Of a stretch of 64,000 bases of DNA, positions 17,164 through 25,695 are shown piece after piece. The stretch spans positions 916,001-980,000 of the forward strand of contig NZ_LR743507.1 in the NCBI RefSeq assembly GCF_902712855.1, in the 5' to 3' direction. A model generated the notes under the pieces. It was not told where the DNA came from, made no database searches, and worked only from the letters and a program-made list of their open reading frames with translations. This DNA comes from Variovorax paradoxus (GTDB lineage Bacteria; Pseudomonadota; Gammaproteobacteria; Burkholderiales; Burkholderiaceae_C). How positions within the stretch are numbered: the stretch's first letter is position 1; each line of letters opens with the position of its first letter. Both the position numbers and the translations under genes were made by a program.

Positions 17164-18376
17164 AAACACCCCTTCGCATGCCGTCGCGGGCCGCCGGCAC
17201 GCGCATGCCGTGATCCTGGCCATCGTCATGCTCGATGCCGTGGGCATCAGCCTCGTCATGCCGATCGTGCCGGGCCTGCTGCGCGAGGTCGGCCACACCG
17301 GCGACCTCGGCTGGCGCTTCGGCGCCTTCCTTTCGCTCTACGCGCTGATGCAGTTCCTTTGCGCGCCCGTGCTCGGCGCCCTGAGCGACCGCTTCGGGCG
17401 CCGGCCGGTGCTGCTGGTCTCGTTGGCAGGCGCCGCGGTCGATGCGCTCTTCATGGCCAATGCGTCCTCGCTGTGGATGCTGTTCGTCGGCCGCGCGATC
17501 GCGGGCATGACCGGCGCGAGCATGGCGGTGGCGTCGGCGGCCATCGCCGACCTCACGCCCGAGCACCAGCGCGCGCGCTGGTTCGGCCGCATGGGCGCCT
17601 GCTTCGGGCTCGGCTTCATCGCCGGACCCGCGCTCGGCGGCGTGCTGGGCGACCACGGCGTGCGGCTGCCGTTCGTTGCGGCCGCCGCGCTCAACGGGCT
17701 GACCTTCCTGGCCGCCCTGGTGCTGCTGCGCGAGTCGCGCCCGCAGGCGCTCGGGGCGAAGCCCTTCGACCGCGGCGTGCTGCATCCGCTCGCTCCGCTG
17801 CGCTGGGCCGCGGGCTTTCCCGCGCTGCTGCCGATGCTCGGCGTGTTCCTGGTGCTCGTGCTGGTGGGCGAAGTGGCCGGCACCACCTGGGTGATCTACG
17901 GCGAGGACAGGTTCGCGTGGAACGGCACCATGGTCGGCCTCTCGCTCGCGGGCTTCGGCCTGTGCCATGCGCTGGTGCAGGCCTTCGTGGCGGGGCCGGT
18001 GGCCGAGCGCTGGGGCGAGCGCGCGACGATCGCCCTCGGCACCGCTGCCGACTTCACGGCCTACGTGCTGATCGCCTTCGCCACGCGCGGCTGGATGGCG
18101 CTCGCGATGCTGCCGCTGCTGTGCCTGGGCGGCATCGGCGCGCCGGCGCTGCGCTCATCGCTGTCGGTGCGCGTGGGCGAGGCGCACCAGGGCCGGCTGC
18201 AGGGCGTGCTCGCGAGCATCACCAGCCTGGCCGCGGTGCTCGGGCCATTGCTCATCAGCACGCTCTACTTCGCGTACCGCACGACCTTCCCGGGCATCGT
18301 GTGGCTGGCGGGCGCCGCGGTGTACTTGCTGTGCCTGCCGGTGCTGATGCGCAAGACGGACCCGCCGCAGGGCTGA
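17153..18376 (+). CDS. MFS tetracycline-type efflux transporter
   Basis: 407 aa from the ATG at 17153; a TTG start at 17123 is in frame but sits upstream of the predicted transcription start. Twelve membrane segments are expected. MFS motif A is GALSDRFGRRPVLL (about residue 75), and the TetA-like features ILAIVMLDAVGISLVMPIVP and GKxx-type ARWFGRMGACFGLGFIAGP are present. It should export a drug by proton antiport from the inner membrane. The repressor gene is divergent. With no visible Shine-Dalgarno and a predicted start point 2-3 nt before the ATG, the mRNA may be leaderless. Confidence 0.87.
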   Translation: MINSNTPSHAVAGRRHAHAVILAIVMLDAVGISLVMPIVPGLLREVGHTGDLGWRFGAFLSLYALMQFLCAPVLGALSDRFGRRPVLLVSLAGAAVDALFMANASSLWMLFVGRAIAGMTGASMAVASAAIADLTPEHQRARWFGRMGACFGLGFIAGPALGGVLGDHGVRLPFVAAAALNGLTFLAALVLLRESRPQALGAKPFDRGVLHPLAPLRWAAGFPALLPMLGVFLVLVLVGEVAGTTWVIYGEDRFAWNGTMVGLSLAGFGLCHALVQAFVAGPVAERWGERATIALGTAADFTAYVLIAFATRGWMALAMLPLLCLGGIGAPALRSSLSVRVGEAHQGRLQGVLASITSLAAVLGPLLISTLYFAYRTTFPGIVWLAGAAVYLLCLPVLMRKTDPPQG

Positions 18377-18522
18377 AACACCGAGACGAAAAAGGAACGA
18401 AGCGTTACAGCGACGCTCCACCTTCGGCATACGCAGTTCGTGGAATTTCCTTCGCCGCCCGCGCGCGGAAAGATGCGCGGGCCGCACGGCACGCGACCTC
18501 ATCGCCCGAAGGAGCACCTCCC

Positions 18523-21309
18523 ATGCTGACCGATCTCCAACTTGCGCAGATCATGCGCAACGCCTCGCAGCGCCGGCGCGCGCTGTTCCTTCAGCCGCTC
18601 AACGACGCCATGGCCGCGCACGGCATCGACACGCCGCTGCGCATGGCGGCCTTCCTCGCGCAGCTGGCGCACGAGTCGGGCGAGCTGCAGTTCATGGAGG
18701 AGATCTGGGGACCGACCGCCGCGCAGAAGCGCTACGAGCCGCCGGGCGACCTCGCGCGCCGGCTGGGCAACACGCAGCCCGGCGACGGCCGGCGCTTCAA
18801 GGGGCGCGGGCCCATCCAGATCACCGGCCGCGCCAACTACAAGACCTTCGGCGACCTGATGGGCCTCGACCTCGTGGGCAACCCCGACCAGGCCGCGACG
18901 CCGGAGGTCGGGTTCGCCATCGCGGGGCTTTTCTGGGAACGCAAGGGCCTCAACGCACTGGCCGACGCGGGCGACTTCACGGAGATCACGCGGCGCATCA
19001 ACGGCGGACAGAACGGCGCGGCCGAGCGCGAGCGCTTCTATGGCGTGGCGAAGCAGGTGCTGGGCGCGGGCGCGCCGGTGCAGTCTCCCGCCGGTGCGCG
19101 TGCGGCCGCCGGCAAGGGCGCCAGGGCGCGCGCCGGCACGGCAGCGGCCGACGCGCTCGAACGCGGCCCCGAGCTGATCGCCCTCGACACCGAAGCGCAG
19201 GCCGCGGGCGGGCAGGTCGCGGCGAAGCGGCCCACGGGCCGCACGAAGAAGCGCGCGGGCTCGCCGGAGGCCGGTGCCGCCACGGATGACGCCGCACCCC
19301 GGCGCGTGCTCGACGCCCGCCCCGACACGCTCGACTTCCGCGACCTCATGTACATCCCCACGCTGATCGAGGTGCCGACGCACGTGCCGCTGGGCGACTA
19401 CATGGAGCACGGCGTGCCGATCCTCGACCAGGGCAGCGAGGGCGCGTGCACCGGCTTCGGGCTGGCCACGGTGGCCAACTACCTGCTGCTGCGCCGCCGC
19501 GTGGTGCCCGACAACGTGCCGGTGAGTCCGCGCATGTTCTACGAGCTGGCGCGACGCTACGACGAGTGGCCCGGCGAGAACTACAGCGGCTCCAGCGCGC
19601 GCGGCGCGATGAAGGGCTGGCACAAGCACGGCGTGTGCTCCGAGACGCTGTTCCCCTACAAGCCCGCGAAGAAGAGCGACCCGCAGGGCCTGACCGACGC
19701 GCGCACGTCCGACGCGCTGCGCCGGCCGCTGGGCGCCTACTTCCGCGTGAACCACAAGGACATCGTCGCGATGCACACCGCGCTGGCGGAGGTCGGCATC
19801 CTGTATGTCACCTGCACCGTGCACACCGGCTGGAACGACGTGGGCGCCGACGGCGTCATCACCCAGTCGCCCAGCATCACCGGCGGCCATGCCTTCGCCA
19901 TCGTGGCCTTCGACGACCAGGGCTTCTGGCTGCAGAACTCGTGGGGGCCGGGCTGGGGCCGCCAGGGCTTCGCGCGCATCAGCTACGACGACTGGCTCGA
20001 GAACGGCAGCGACGCGTGGGTGGCGCGCCTGGGTGCGCCGGTCACGCTGCGCAGGCTCGAATCGATCGCGGCGGTGCATTCGGCCGCGGCCGCGCAGTCG
20101 AACGCGTACTCGTTCGCCGACCTGCGCCCGCACATCGTGAGCGTCGGCAACAACGGCACGCTGAAGGCCGGCGGCGACTACGGCTGCACCGAGGCCGAAC
20201 TCGCGCGCATCTTCGAGGACGACATTCCGCGCGTGACGCAGGGCTGGGACAAGCCGCGCATCCTCCTGTACGCGCACGGCGGCCTGGTGGGCGAGCAGGC
20301 CGCCACGCAGCGGCTGGCCGAGTACCGGCCGCCGCTGCTCGGCGGCAACGTGTATCCGCTGGCCTTCATCTGGCGCACCGACTACTGGACCACGGTCACC
20401 AACATCCTGAAGGACACGGTGAGCCGGCGGCGCCCCGAAGGCGCACTCGACGCCACCAAGGACTTCATGCTCGACCGGCTCGACGACGCGCTGGAGCCGC
20501 TGGCGCGCGTGCTCACCGGCAAGTCGGCGTGGGACGAGATGAAGCAGAACGCGCTCGCCACCAGCGCGCCCGGCGGCGCCGCGGTGCTGGTGGCCGACCA
20601 CCTGAAGGCGCTGGCGAAGAAGCTGCCGGGGCTCGAGATCCACATGGTGGGCCACAGCGCGGGCTCGATCCTGCTGGCGCCGGTGGTCAAGCTGCTCACC
20701 GACCGCGGGCTCAAGGTCGAGACCTGCACGCTGTGGGCGCCCGCCTGCACCGTGGACCTGTTCCGATCGGCCTACCTGCCGGCGATGCAGAAGGGCACGC
20801 TCGGCAAGATGGCGGTGTTCGCGCTCAGCGACAAGACCGAGCGCGACGACAACTGCGCCAGGATCTACAACAAGTCGCTGCTCTACCTCGTGTCGGCCGC
20901 GTTCGAGAAGGAGGCGCGCATCCCGCTGTTCCGCGAGGGCGAGCCCATCCTGGGCATGGAGCGCTGGATCGACGCCGACCTGCGCCAGACCTTCCAGAAG
21001 CTCGGGGCCGAACTGGTGCTGGCGCCGAACAACCAGCCGGCCGATTCGCAGAGCGCTTCTGCCGCCATGCACCACGGCGACTTCGACGACGACGAGAAGA
21101 CGGTGATGTCGACCTTCCGCCGCATCGTCGCCGGCGCGAAGCCGCCGAGCCAGGCCGCGCGCGGCATCGGCAAGGCCGGCGCCGCACTTGCGCAGCCCAT
21201 GGCCGCGCCCGCGGGGGCCGGGCGCGGCGCCGCCGTGCCGATGTTCCGCCGTTCGGAGTCGTCACTGCGCGACCAGCGCACGCTGATTGATTTGAAGACG
21301 ATGCGTTAG
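18523..21309 (+). CDS. three-enzyme fusion: GH19 muramidase/chitinase + papain-like C1 peptidase + alpha/beta hydrolase
   Basis: 928 aa from the ATG at 18523 (ribosome site AAGGAG). Residues 1 to about 180 are a GH19 lysozyme/chitinase domain with putative catalytic Glu51 (AHESGELQF) and FKGRGPIQITGRANYKTFG. Residues about 185-265 are an Ala/Lys/Arg-rich linker. Residues about 275-510 are a C1 papain-like protease: Cys309 (DQGSEGACTGF), His456 (GGHAFAIVAFDD), Asn472 (QNSWGPGWG). Residues about 570-830 are an alpha/beta hydrolase with a His-Gly-Gly segment (LYAHGGLVGE) and nucleophile Ser712 in GHSAGS. The tail is Ala/Gly-rich. No signal peptide is seen. The domains would attack peptidoglycan or chitin, protein and lipid or ester. 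The role is unknown; a delivered effector or predatory/lytic enzyme is possible. Confidence 0.8.
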   Translation: MLTDLQLAQIMRNASQRRRALFLQPLNDAMAAHGIDTPLRMAAFLAQLAHESGELQFMEEIWGPTAAQKRYEPPGDLARRLGNTQPGDGRRFKGRGPIQITGRANYKTFGDLMGLDLVGNPDQAATPEVGFAIAGLFWERKGLNALADAGDFTEITRRINGGQNGAAERERFYGVAKQVLGAGAPVQSPAGARAAAGKGARARAGTAAADALERGPELIALDTEAQAAGGQVAAKRPTGRTKKRAGSPEAGAATDDAAPRRVLDARPDTLDFRDLMYIPTLIEVPTHVPLGDYMEHGVPILDQGSEGACTGFGLATVANYLLLRRRVVPDNVPVSPRMFYELARRYDEWPGENYSGSSARGAMKGWHKHGVCSETLFPYKPAKKSDPQGLTDARTSDALRRPLGAYFRVNHKDIVAMHTALAEVGILYVTCTVHTGWNDVGADGVITQSPSITGGHAFAIVAFDDQGFWLQNSWGPGWGRQGFARISYDDWLENGSDAWVARLGAPVTLRRLESIAAVHSAAAAQSNAYSFADLRPHIVSVGNNGTLKAGGDYGCTEAELARIFEDDIPRVTQGWDKPRILLYAHGGLVGEQAATQRLAEYRPPLLGGNVYPLAFIWRTDYWTTVTNILKDTVSRRRPEGALDATKDFMLDRLDDALEPLARVLTGKSAWDEMKQNALATSAPGGAAVLVADHLKALAKKLPGLEIHMVGHSAGSILLAPVVKLLTDRGLKVETCTLWAPACTVDLFRSAYLPAMQKGTLGKMAVFALSDKTERDDNCARIYNKSLLYLVSAAFEKEARIPLFREGEPILGMERWIDADLRQTFQKLGAELVLAPNNQPADSQSASAAMHHGDFDDDEKTVMSTFRRIVAGAKPPSQAARGIGKAGAALAQPMAAPAGAGRGAAVPMFRRSESSLRDQRTLIDLKTMR

Positions 21310-21352
21310 GTGGGGCAGGAGACTTGCTGCATCGCGCGGACGTCATCGCCGC

Positions 21353-21551
21353 TCACCCTCACCCCAGCCCTCTCCCGCGTGCGGGAGAGGGGGCAAGACA
21401 TCGGCGATGGATTCGGCGCAGCGGGGCGTGTCGTGTTGCCCCCTCTCCCGCTTGCGGGAGAGGGCCAGGGTGAGGGCCGACGGCCTCACGACATCGCGCG
21501 TATCTCATCGCCGCTCACCCCACCTCAGCCCTCCCCCGGAAGTTGAGGGAG
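21353..21551. repeat. cluster of three REP/BIME-like palindromes
   Basis: Units 1 and 2 have stems CCCTCTCCCGC/GCGGGAGAGGG at 21368-21391 and 21441-21464, in opposite orientation (flanks ACCCTCACCCCAG and CCAGGGTGAGGG). A degraded third unit lies at 21509-21551. The flank CATCGCCGCTCACC is repeated before units 1 and 3. The cluster sits between the fusion-enzyme gene and the convergent binding-protein gene. No REP-associated transposase is in the window. Confidence 0.8.
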
Positions 21552-21560
21552 CAACCCAAA

Positions 21561-22622
21561 TCAACGCTCGATGGTCTTGTTCCAGCGCGCGTTCCACGCG
21601 GGCCGGTTCGCGTTGATGCTCTCCCAGTCGATGGTGACGGCGGTCTTCATCCACTTGTTGATGTCGGCCACCTGGGCGGCGCCTTCACCCTCGGCCGGGG
21701 CCTTCGGGTTGGTCGGGATCTGCGCGCCGTACTGCAGCACGTTGGCCTGCGCCACCGGGCTCAGCAGGAACTCGGCGAGCTTCTGCGACAGCTCGGGCTC
21801 GCTGTTGTTGGCAATCACGCACTGGCCCACCATCAGCACCACCGCGCCTTCCTTGGGCGGCGCGTACTCCACGGGGATGCCCTTGGTCTTGAGCGCGGCC
21901 ACGGCGGTGGGCGTCAGCGGGAAGATGGCGGCCTCGCCGGTCTGCACCATCTCCGAGAGCTTGGCCGAACTCGGGATGTACTCCAGCACGTTCGGGCCGA
22001 CCGTGGTGGGCCAGGCCTTGAAGCCGGGCTCCACGTTCTTGTCGTTGCCGCCCTGGATGCGGTTGATCATCAGGAAGCCGTGCAGTCCGAAGGACGAGGA
22101 CGACATCGACTGGAAAACCACCTTGCCCTTGTACTTGGGGTCGGCCAGGTCCATCCACGAGGTGGGCGCCGCCCAGCCCTTTTCCTTGAACATCTTGGCG
22201 TTGTACGCCAGGCCGGTCATGCCCAGGCTCACGCCGCTGGCCATGTCGTCCTTGAAGCGCGCGGCGGGGTAGATCTCGCTGAGCGCCTGGCTGGGCTTCT
22301 GCTTCTGGCACAGGCCCATGCCGATGGCCCGCACCATGACGCCGTCGTCGAGGAACATCACGTGCATCTGCGGCTTGTCCTTGTTCGCCTGCGCCTTCGC
22401 GAGGATGTCGGAGGAGGTGCCGGGCACCACCACCACCTTCGCGCCGTAGGCTTTCTCGAAGGCAGGGAACACGTACTGCGTGTACGCCTTCTCCATGGTG
22501 CCGCCGTTCATGCCGATGTACAGCGTCTTGGTCTGCGCGCCGGCGATGCCGGAGGCCGCGAGCAGCGAGGCGAGGAGCAGGAGGGGGCGGGGGGACTTCA
22601 GGGACCTGGCGGTGCGGGACAT
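21561..22622 (-). CDS. ABC transporter substrate-binding protein, polyamine/opine type (SBP family 1)
   Basis: 353 aa from the ATG at 22622 (GGAGAG 8 nt upstream); an in-frame TTG at 22637 is less likely. A Sec signal (SPRPLLLLASLLAASGIAGA) is followed by a family 1 extracellular solute-binding fold (LYIGMNGGTMEKAYTQYVFP; WMDLADPKYKGKVVFQ). It is the periplasmic receptor for the importer encoded by the permeases at 26490 and 27410 and the ATPase at 28554. The dehydrogenase genes of the same operon suggest the ligand is an imino acid, opine or similar amine. The gene is last in the operon, an unusual place for a binding protein that is normally needed in excess. Confidence 0.85.
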   Translation of the reverse strand: MSRTARSLKSPRPLLLLASLLAASGIAGAQTKTLYIGMNGGTMEKAYTQYVFPAFEKAYGAKVVVVPGTSSDILAKAQANKDKPQMHVMFLDDGVMVRAIGMGLCQKQKPSQALSEIYPAARFKDDMASGVSLGMTGLAYNAKMFKEKGWAAPTSWMDLADPKYKGKVVFQSMSSSSFGLHGFLMINRIQGGNDKNVEPGFKAWPTTVGPNVLEYIPSSAKLSEMVQTGEAAIFPLTPTAVAALKTKGIPVEYAPPKEGAVVLMVGQCVIANNSEPELSQKLAEFLLSPVAQANVLQYGAQIPTNPKAPAEGEGAAQVADINKWMKTAVTIDWESINANRPAWNARWNKTIER

Positions 22623-22643
22623 GGTGATGCTCTCCAATCAAGT

Positions 22644-23825
22644 TCAGGTGGGGACGACGGTGGAAACGGGGGACGCGGATGAAACGGGTGCGCCGGGCGG
22701 CGCGTCGAAGCGGTCGATGGCGAAGGCGTCGATGGGCGTGTCGGTGTGCCCGTCGCGCGCCAGTTCGGCGAGCACCTCGCCGGCGGCCGGGCCGATCTGG
22801 AAGCCCGCGCCCGCGAAGCCGAAGCCGTGGAACAGGCCGGGCGTGGTGCGGCTGGGGCCGAGGACCGGTTCGCGGTCGGGCAAGTAGCCCTCGTTGCCGC
22901 CCCAGGTGCGGATGATGTGCGCGTGGCGCAGCGCGGGCAGCAGCTCGACGGCCTGCAACGCCAGCGTGGCGATGCCTTCGCGTTCGGCGCGCGCCCTGTC
23001 GTCGCCGATGGTGAAGCCGCTGCCGCCGCCGAGCACGAGGTTGCCGCGCTCGACCTGGCGGCAGTAGATGCCGCCGCCCTCGACGCCCAGGCTCCAGGTC
23101 ATGAAGCGCGGCAGCGGCTCGGTCACGGCCATCAGCGGGCTGCGCGCATACATCGGCGGCGTCTCGCCGAACTGGCCGGCGATGGCGCCGGCCCATGCGC
23201 CGGCGCAGTTCAGCATCAGCGGCGCCTGCACTTCGAGCGTGCCTTGCCCATGCGCCGCGCGCACCATGAAGCGCTCGCCGTCGTGTGCCACTTCCTCGAC
23301 CTTGTGGCGCTCGAAGACCTGCGCGCCGTGGCGCTTCGCCGCCAGCGCGAAGGCCGGCGCCACCAGCCGCGGGTTGGCCTGTCCGTCCTCCACGCACAGC
23401 GAGCCGCCCACGGCGCGCTCGCCGAGCCAGGGACACTGCGTGCGCAGGCGCGCGGCGGAGAAGAGTTCCAGGCCCAGGTCGAAATCGCTGCTGAGTGCGC
23501 GGTAGCGCTCCAGCGAGGCCATGTCCGATTCGCTGCGCGCGATCTTGAAATGGCCCGAGCGGATGTATTCGCCGTCGGTGCCCAGCAGTTCGGGCAGCCC
23601 GCCCCAGATCCGGTGCGCGCGCTGCGCCAGCGGCAGCTGGCTCACCGGCCGGCCCTGGCGGCGCACGCCGCCGAAGTTCACGCCGCTCGAGCGCGAGCCG
23701 CACAGGTCGCGCTCGAGCAGCACCACCCCGGCGCCCATTCGGCGCAGCGCGAGCGCGGCCGAGGCGCCGACGATGCCGCCGCCGACGATGACGACGTCCG
23801 TTCGCAGTTGGCTGATCGTGCTCAT
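22644..23825 (-). CDS. FAD-dependent oxidoreductase, DAO type (opine oxidase B / HcnC-like subunit)
   Basis: 393 aa from the ATG at 23825. The N-terminal dinucleotide fold is DVVIVGGGIVGASAALAL, followed by the D-amino-acid-oxidase fold ending with HGFGFAGAGFQIGPAAGEVL. By comparison with OoxB/NoxB, HcnC and the beta subunit of D-hydroxyproline dehydrogenase, it should hold the site where a C-N bond is oxidised. It works with the FAD/Fe-S alpha subunit and the small ferredoxin-like subunit encoded just upstream. A REP pair of about 100 bp separates it from the alpha subunit gene. The amine substrate is not determinable. Confidence 0.82.
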   Translation of the reverse strand: MSTISQLRTDVVIVGGGIVGASAALALRRMGAGVVLLERDLCGSRSSGVNFGGVRRQGRPVSQLPLAQRAHRIWGGLPELLGTDGEYIRSGHFKIARSESDMASLERYRALSSDFDLGLELFSAARLRTQCPWLGERAVGGSLCVEDGQANPRLVAPAFALAAKRHGAQVFERHKVEEVAHDGERFMVRAAHGQGTLEVQAPLMLNCAGAWAGAIAGQFGETPPMYARSPLMAVTEPLPRFMTWSLGVEGGGIYCRQVERGNLVLGGGSGFTIGDDRARAEREGIATLALQAVELLPALRHAHIIRTWGGNEGYLPDREPVLGPSRTTPGLFHGFGFAGAGFQIGPAAGEVLAELARDGHTDTPIDAFAIDRFDAPPGAPVSSASPVSTVVPT

Positions 23826-23844
23826 GACAGTGCGCCCCGTCTTT

Positions 23845-23942
23845 CTCCCTTCCCGTCCAGGGAGGGCAGGGTGGGGACGAGTGGCGCTTCCACGGGGCGC
23901 TCTGCCTGCTCCCATCCCGGCCTTCCGCCGGAAGGGGAAGGC
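23845..23942. repeat. REP/BIME-like pair inside the dehydrogenase operon
   Basis: Two palindromic units face each other: TCCCTTCCCG..GGAGGGCAGGGTGGGG at 23845-23877, and CCCATCCCGG with CCTTCCGCCGGAAGG at 23910-23942. They share the GGGTGGG/CCCATCCC flank with the pair at 34749-34856. The pair lies within an operon, between the alpha and FAD-subunit genes. Confidence 0.72.
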
Positions 23943-23980
23943 GCAGGACCAGGACCGGAGCACGGTGATCGGATGCGTGC

Positions 23981-25384
23981 TCATGCACCGCTCCTGTCCG
24001 CCGGCACCAGCCGGATCGGGATCGGCTTGATCGGCGCCTGTCCGCGCAGCCGGCCGACCTGCTGCAGCGGCTGCTGCGTGGCGTGCGCGAGGATCTCGGC
24101 CGCGGCCACGCCGCACATGCGACCCTGGCAACGGCCCATGCCCACGCGCGACAGCGCCTTGAGCCGGTTCAGTTCGTCCGCACCGGCGCCGGCCACGGTC
24201 TGGCGAAGGGTGCCGGCGGTGACGTTCTCGCAGCGGCAGACCACGAGGTCGTCGGGCGCGTGCGCGGCCCAGTCGTGCGGCACCGGGAAGGCGCGCTCCA
24301 GGCCGCGCCGGAAGCCGGCGAGCCGCCCGAGTCTGTGTTCGAGTTGCGCCGCGCGCTCGGCTTCGACGGCGATGCCGTTGTCCGCCAGCAGCGCCAGCGC
24401 CGCGCGCTCGCCGGCCCATTCGGCCGCGTCCGCACCCATGATGCCGGCCCCGTCGCCTGCGAGGTACACGCCCGCGATGCTGGAGCGCCCCGCCGCGTCG
24501 CGCACCGGCAGGTGCGAGCGGTGCAGCGGCGCGTACTCGAAGCGGCAGCCGAGCAGGTCGGCGAGTTGCGTTTCGGAGCGCAGCGCGTAGCCGAAGCCGA
24601 CCGCGTCGCAGTCCAGCGTGCGTTCCTTGCCGCCGTCCTGCCAGGCCACGCCGGTGACGCGGCCCTGCGTGCCGTCGCCGGTCACGCGCAGCGGCCGCAC
24701 GCCGCTGTGCAGCGCCACGCCGTTCGCGCGCAGCCAGCCGACGTAGTACACGCCCTTGGCGAACACCGCAGGCTGCGTCAGCATCGCGGGCGCGGCGGCC
24801 ACCTGGTCCGACAGGCGCGCGGTGTCGAGCACTGCGGCCACTTCCACACCGGCCTTCGCATACTGGTAGGCCACCAGGTACAGCAGAGGCCCGGTGCCCA
24901 TGAACACCACGCGCCGGCCGATGGCGCAGCCCTGGAACTTGAGTGCGACCTGCGCACCGCCCAGCGTGTAGACGCCGGGCAGCGTCCAGCCGGGCACCGG
25001 CAGCACGCGGTCGGTGGCGCCCGTGGCCACGATCAGGTGGCTGTAGGGCACCTGGCGGCTGCCGTGCGTGGGGCCATGCATCACGTCGAGCTGCCGGTCC
25101 TGCGCATTCCACACGAGGCTGTCGGGCTGGTGGTCGATGCGCCCGCACAGGCCGTCGAAGGCTGCGTGCAGCGCGTCGGCGCGTTTCGACTCGAAGCCGT
25201 AGAGCGTCTTCGCGTTGCGCTGCGCGAGGCTCGCGGGCGGGCGGCGGTAGATCTGGCCGCCGGCGCGCGGCGCTTCGTCGATGACCACTGGCCGCAGGCC
25301 GTGCGCGACGAGCGTCTGCGCGGCGCGCACGCCGGCCGGGCCGGCGCCCACGACCACGGGACGGAGTTCGCCGGCGGCCGTCAT
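23981..25384 (-). CDS. FAD/NAD(P)-dependent oxidoreductase with BFD-like Fe-S domain (opine oxidase A / HcnB-like subunit)
   Basis: 467 aa. Its ATG at 25384 overlaps the stop of the 2Fe-2S gene (ATGA), so translation is coupled. The N-terminal FAD fold is PVVVGAGPAGVRAAQTL, the second nucleotide fold RRVVFMGTGPLLYLVAYQY, then IAGVYLAGDGAGIMG. The C-terminal BFD-type domain has four cysteines (VCRCENVTAGTLRQTV and GMGRCQGRMCG). This is the alpha subunit of the HcnABC/OoxAB/D-hydroxyproline dehydrogenase family, which passes electrons from the amine-oxidising subunit to the respiratory chain. Context makes hydrogen cyanide synthesis less likely than amine catabolism. Confidence 0.85.
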   Translation of the reverse strand: MTAAGELRPVVVGAGPAGVRAAQTLVAHGLRPVVIDEAPRAGGQIYRRPPASLAQRNAKTLYGFESKRADALHAAFDGLCGRIDHQPDSLVWNAQDRQLDVMHGPTHGSRQVPYSHLIVATGATDRVLPVPGWTLPGVYTLGGAQVALKFQGCAIGRRVVFMGTGPLLYLVAYQYAKAGVEVAAVLDTARLSDQVAAAPAMLTQPAVFAKGVYYVGWLRANGVALHSGVRPLRVTGDGTQGRVTGVAWQDGGKERTLDCDAVGFGYALRSETQLADLLGCRFEYAPLHRSHLPVRDAAGRSSIAGVYLAGDGAGIMGADAAEWAGERAALALLADNGIAVEAERAAQLEHRLGRLAGFRRGLERAFPVPHDWAAHAPDDLVVCRCENVTAGTLRQTVAGAGADELNRLKALSRVGMGRCQGRMCGVAAAEILAHATQQPLQQVGRLRGQAPIKPIPIRLVPADRSGA

Positions 25385-25695
25385 GCGACGTCCTTTCCGG
25401 TGAGCAGCGCCATGCCGGGCGCGATGAAGGTGGAGCAGGCGCGCAGGCGTTCGCCGTCGCCGGTGGAGATCCAGCAGTCCTGGCAGGCGCCCATCATGCA
25501 GAACCCCGCGCGCGGCAGGCCGCTGAACTCGTTGCGCCGCAGCTGGGTGCATTGCGTGAGCACCGCGGTCAGCACCGTGTCGCCGGCCAGCGCGCTCGCG
25601 GGCGCACCGTCGATCGTGAAGGGCACGGCGTCGCGGCCGGTGGCCTCGGCCACGCGGTGCAGCAAGGCGTGAGGGGCATGCGAAGTCTTCGTCAT
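25381..25695 (-). CDS. small (2Fe-2S)-binding subunit (HcnA/opine oxidase gamma-like)
   Basis: 104 aa ferredoxin-like protein with the cysteine cluster GFCMMGACQDCW and a later RAC, the [2Fe-2S] arrangement of HcnA and of the gamma subunit of D-hydroxyproline dehydrogenase. It begins right after the permease stop (25696) and ends overlapping the next start, so it is tightly built into the operon. It should carry electrons within the three-subunit amine dehydrogenase encoded at 25695-22644. Confidence 0.85.
   Translation of the reverse strand: MTKTSHAPHALLHRVAEATGRDAVPFTIDGAPASALAGDTVLTAVLTQCTQLRRNEFSGLPRAGFCMMGACQDCWISTGDGERLRACSTFIAPGMALLTGKDVA

Noticed and set aside
22644..25384. Hydrogen cyanide synthase (hcnABC)
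   Set aside because: Subunit types match, but linkage to a polyamine-type importer and IclR regulator fits amine catabolism better; kept as an alternative only.
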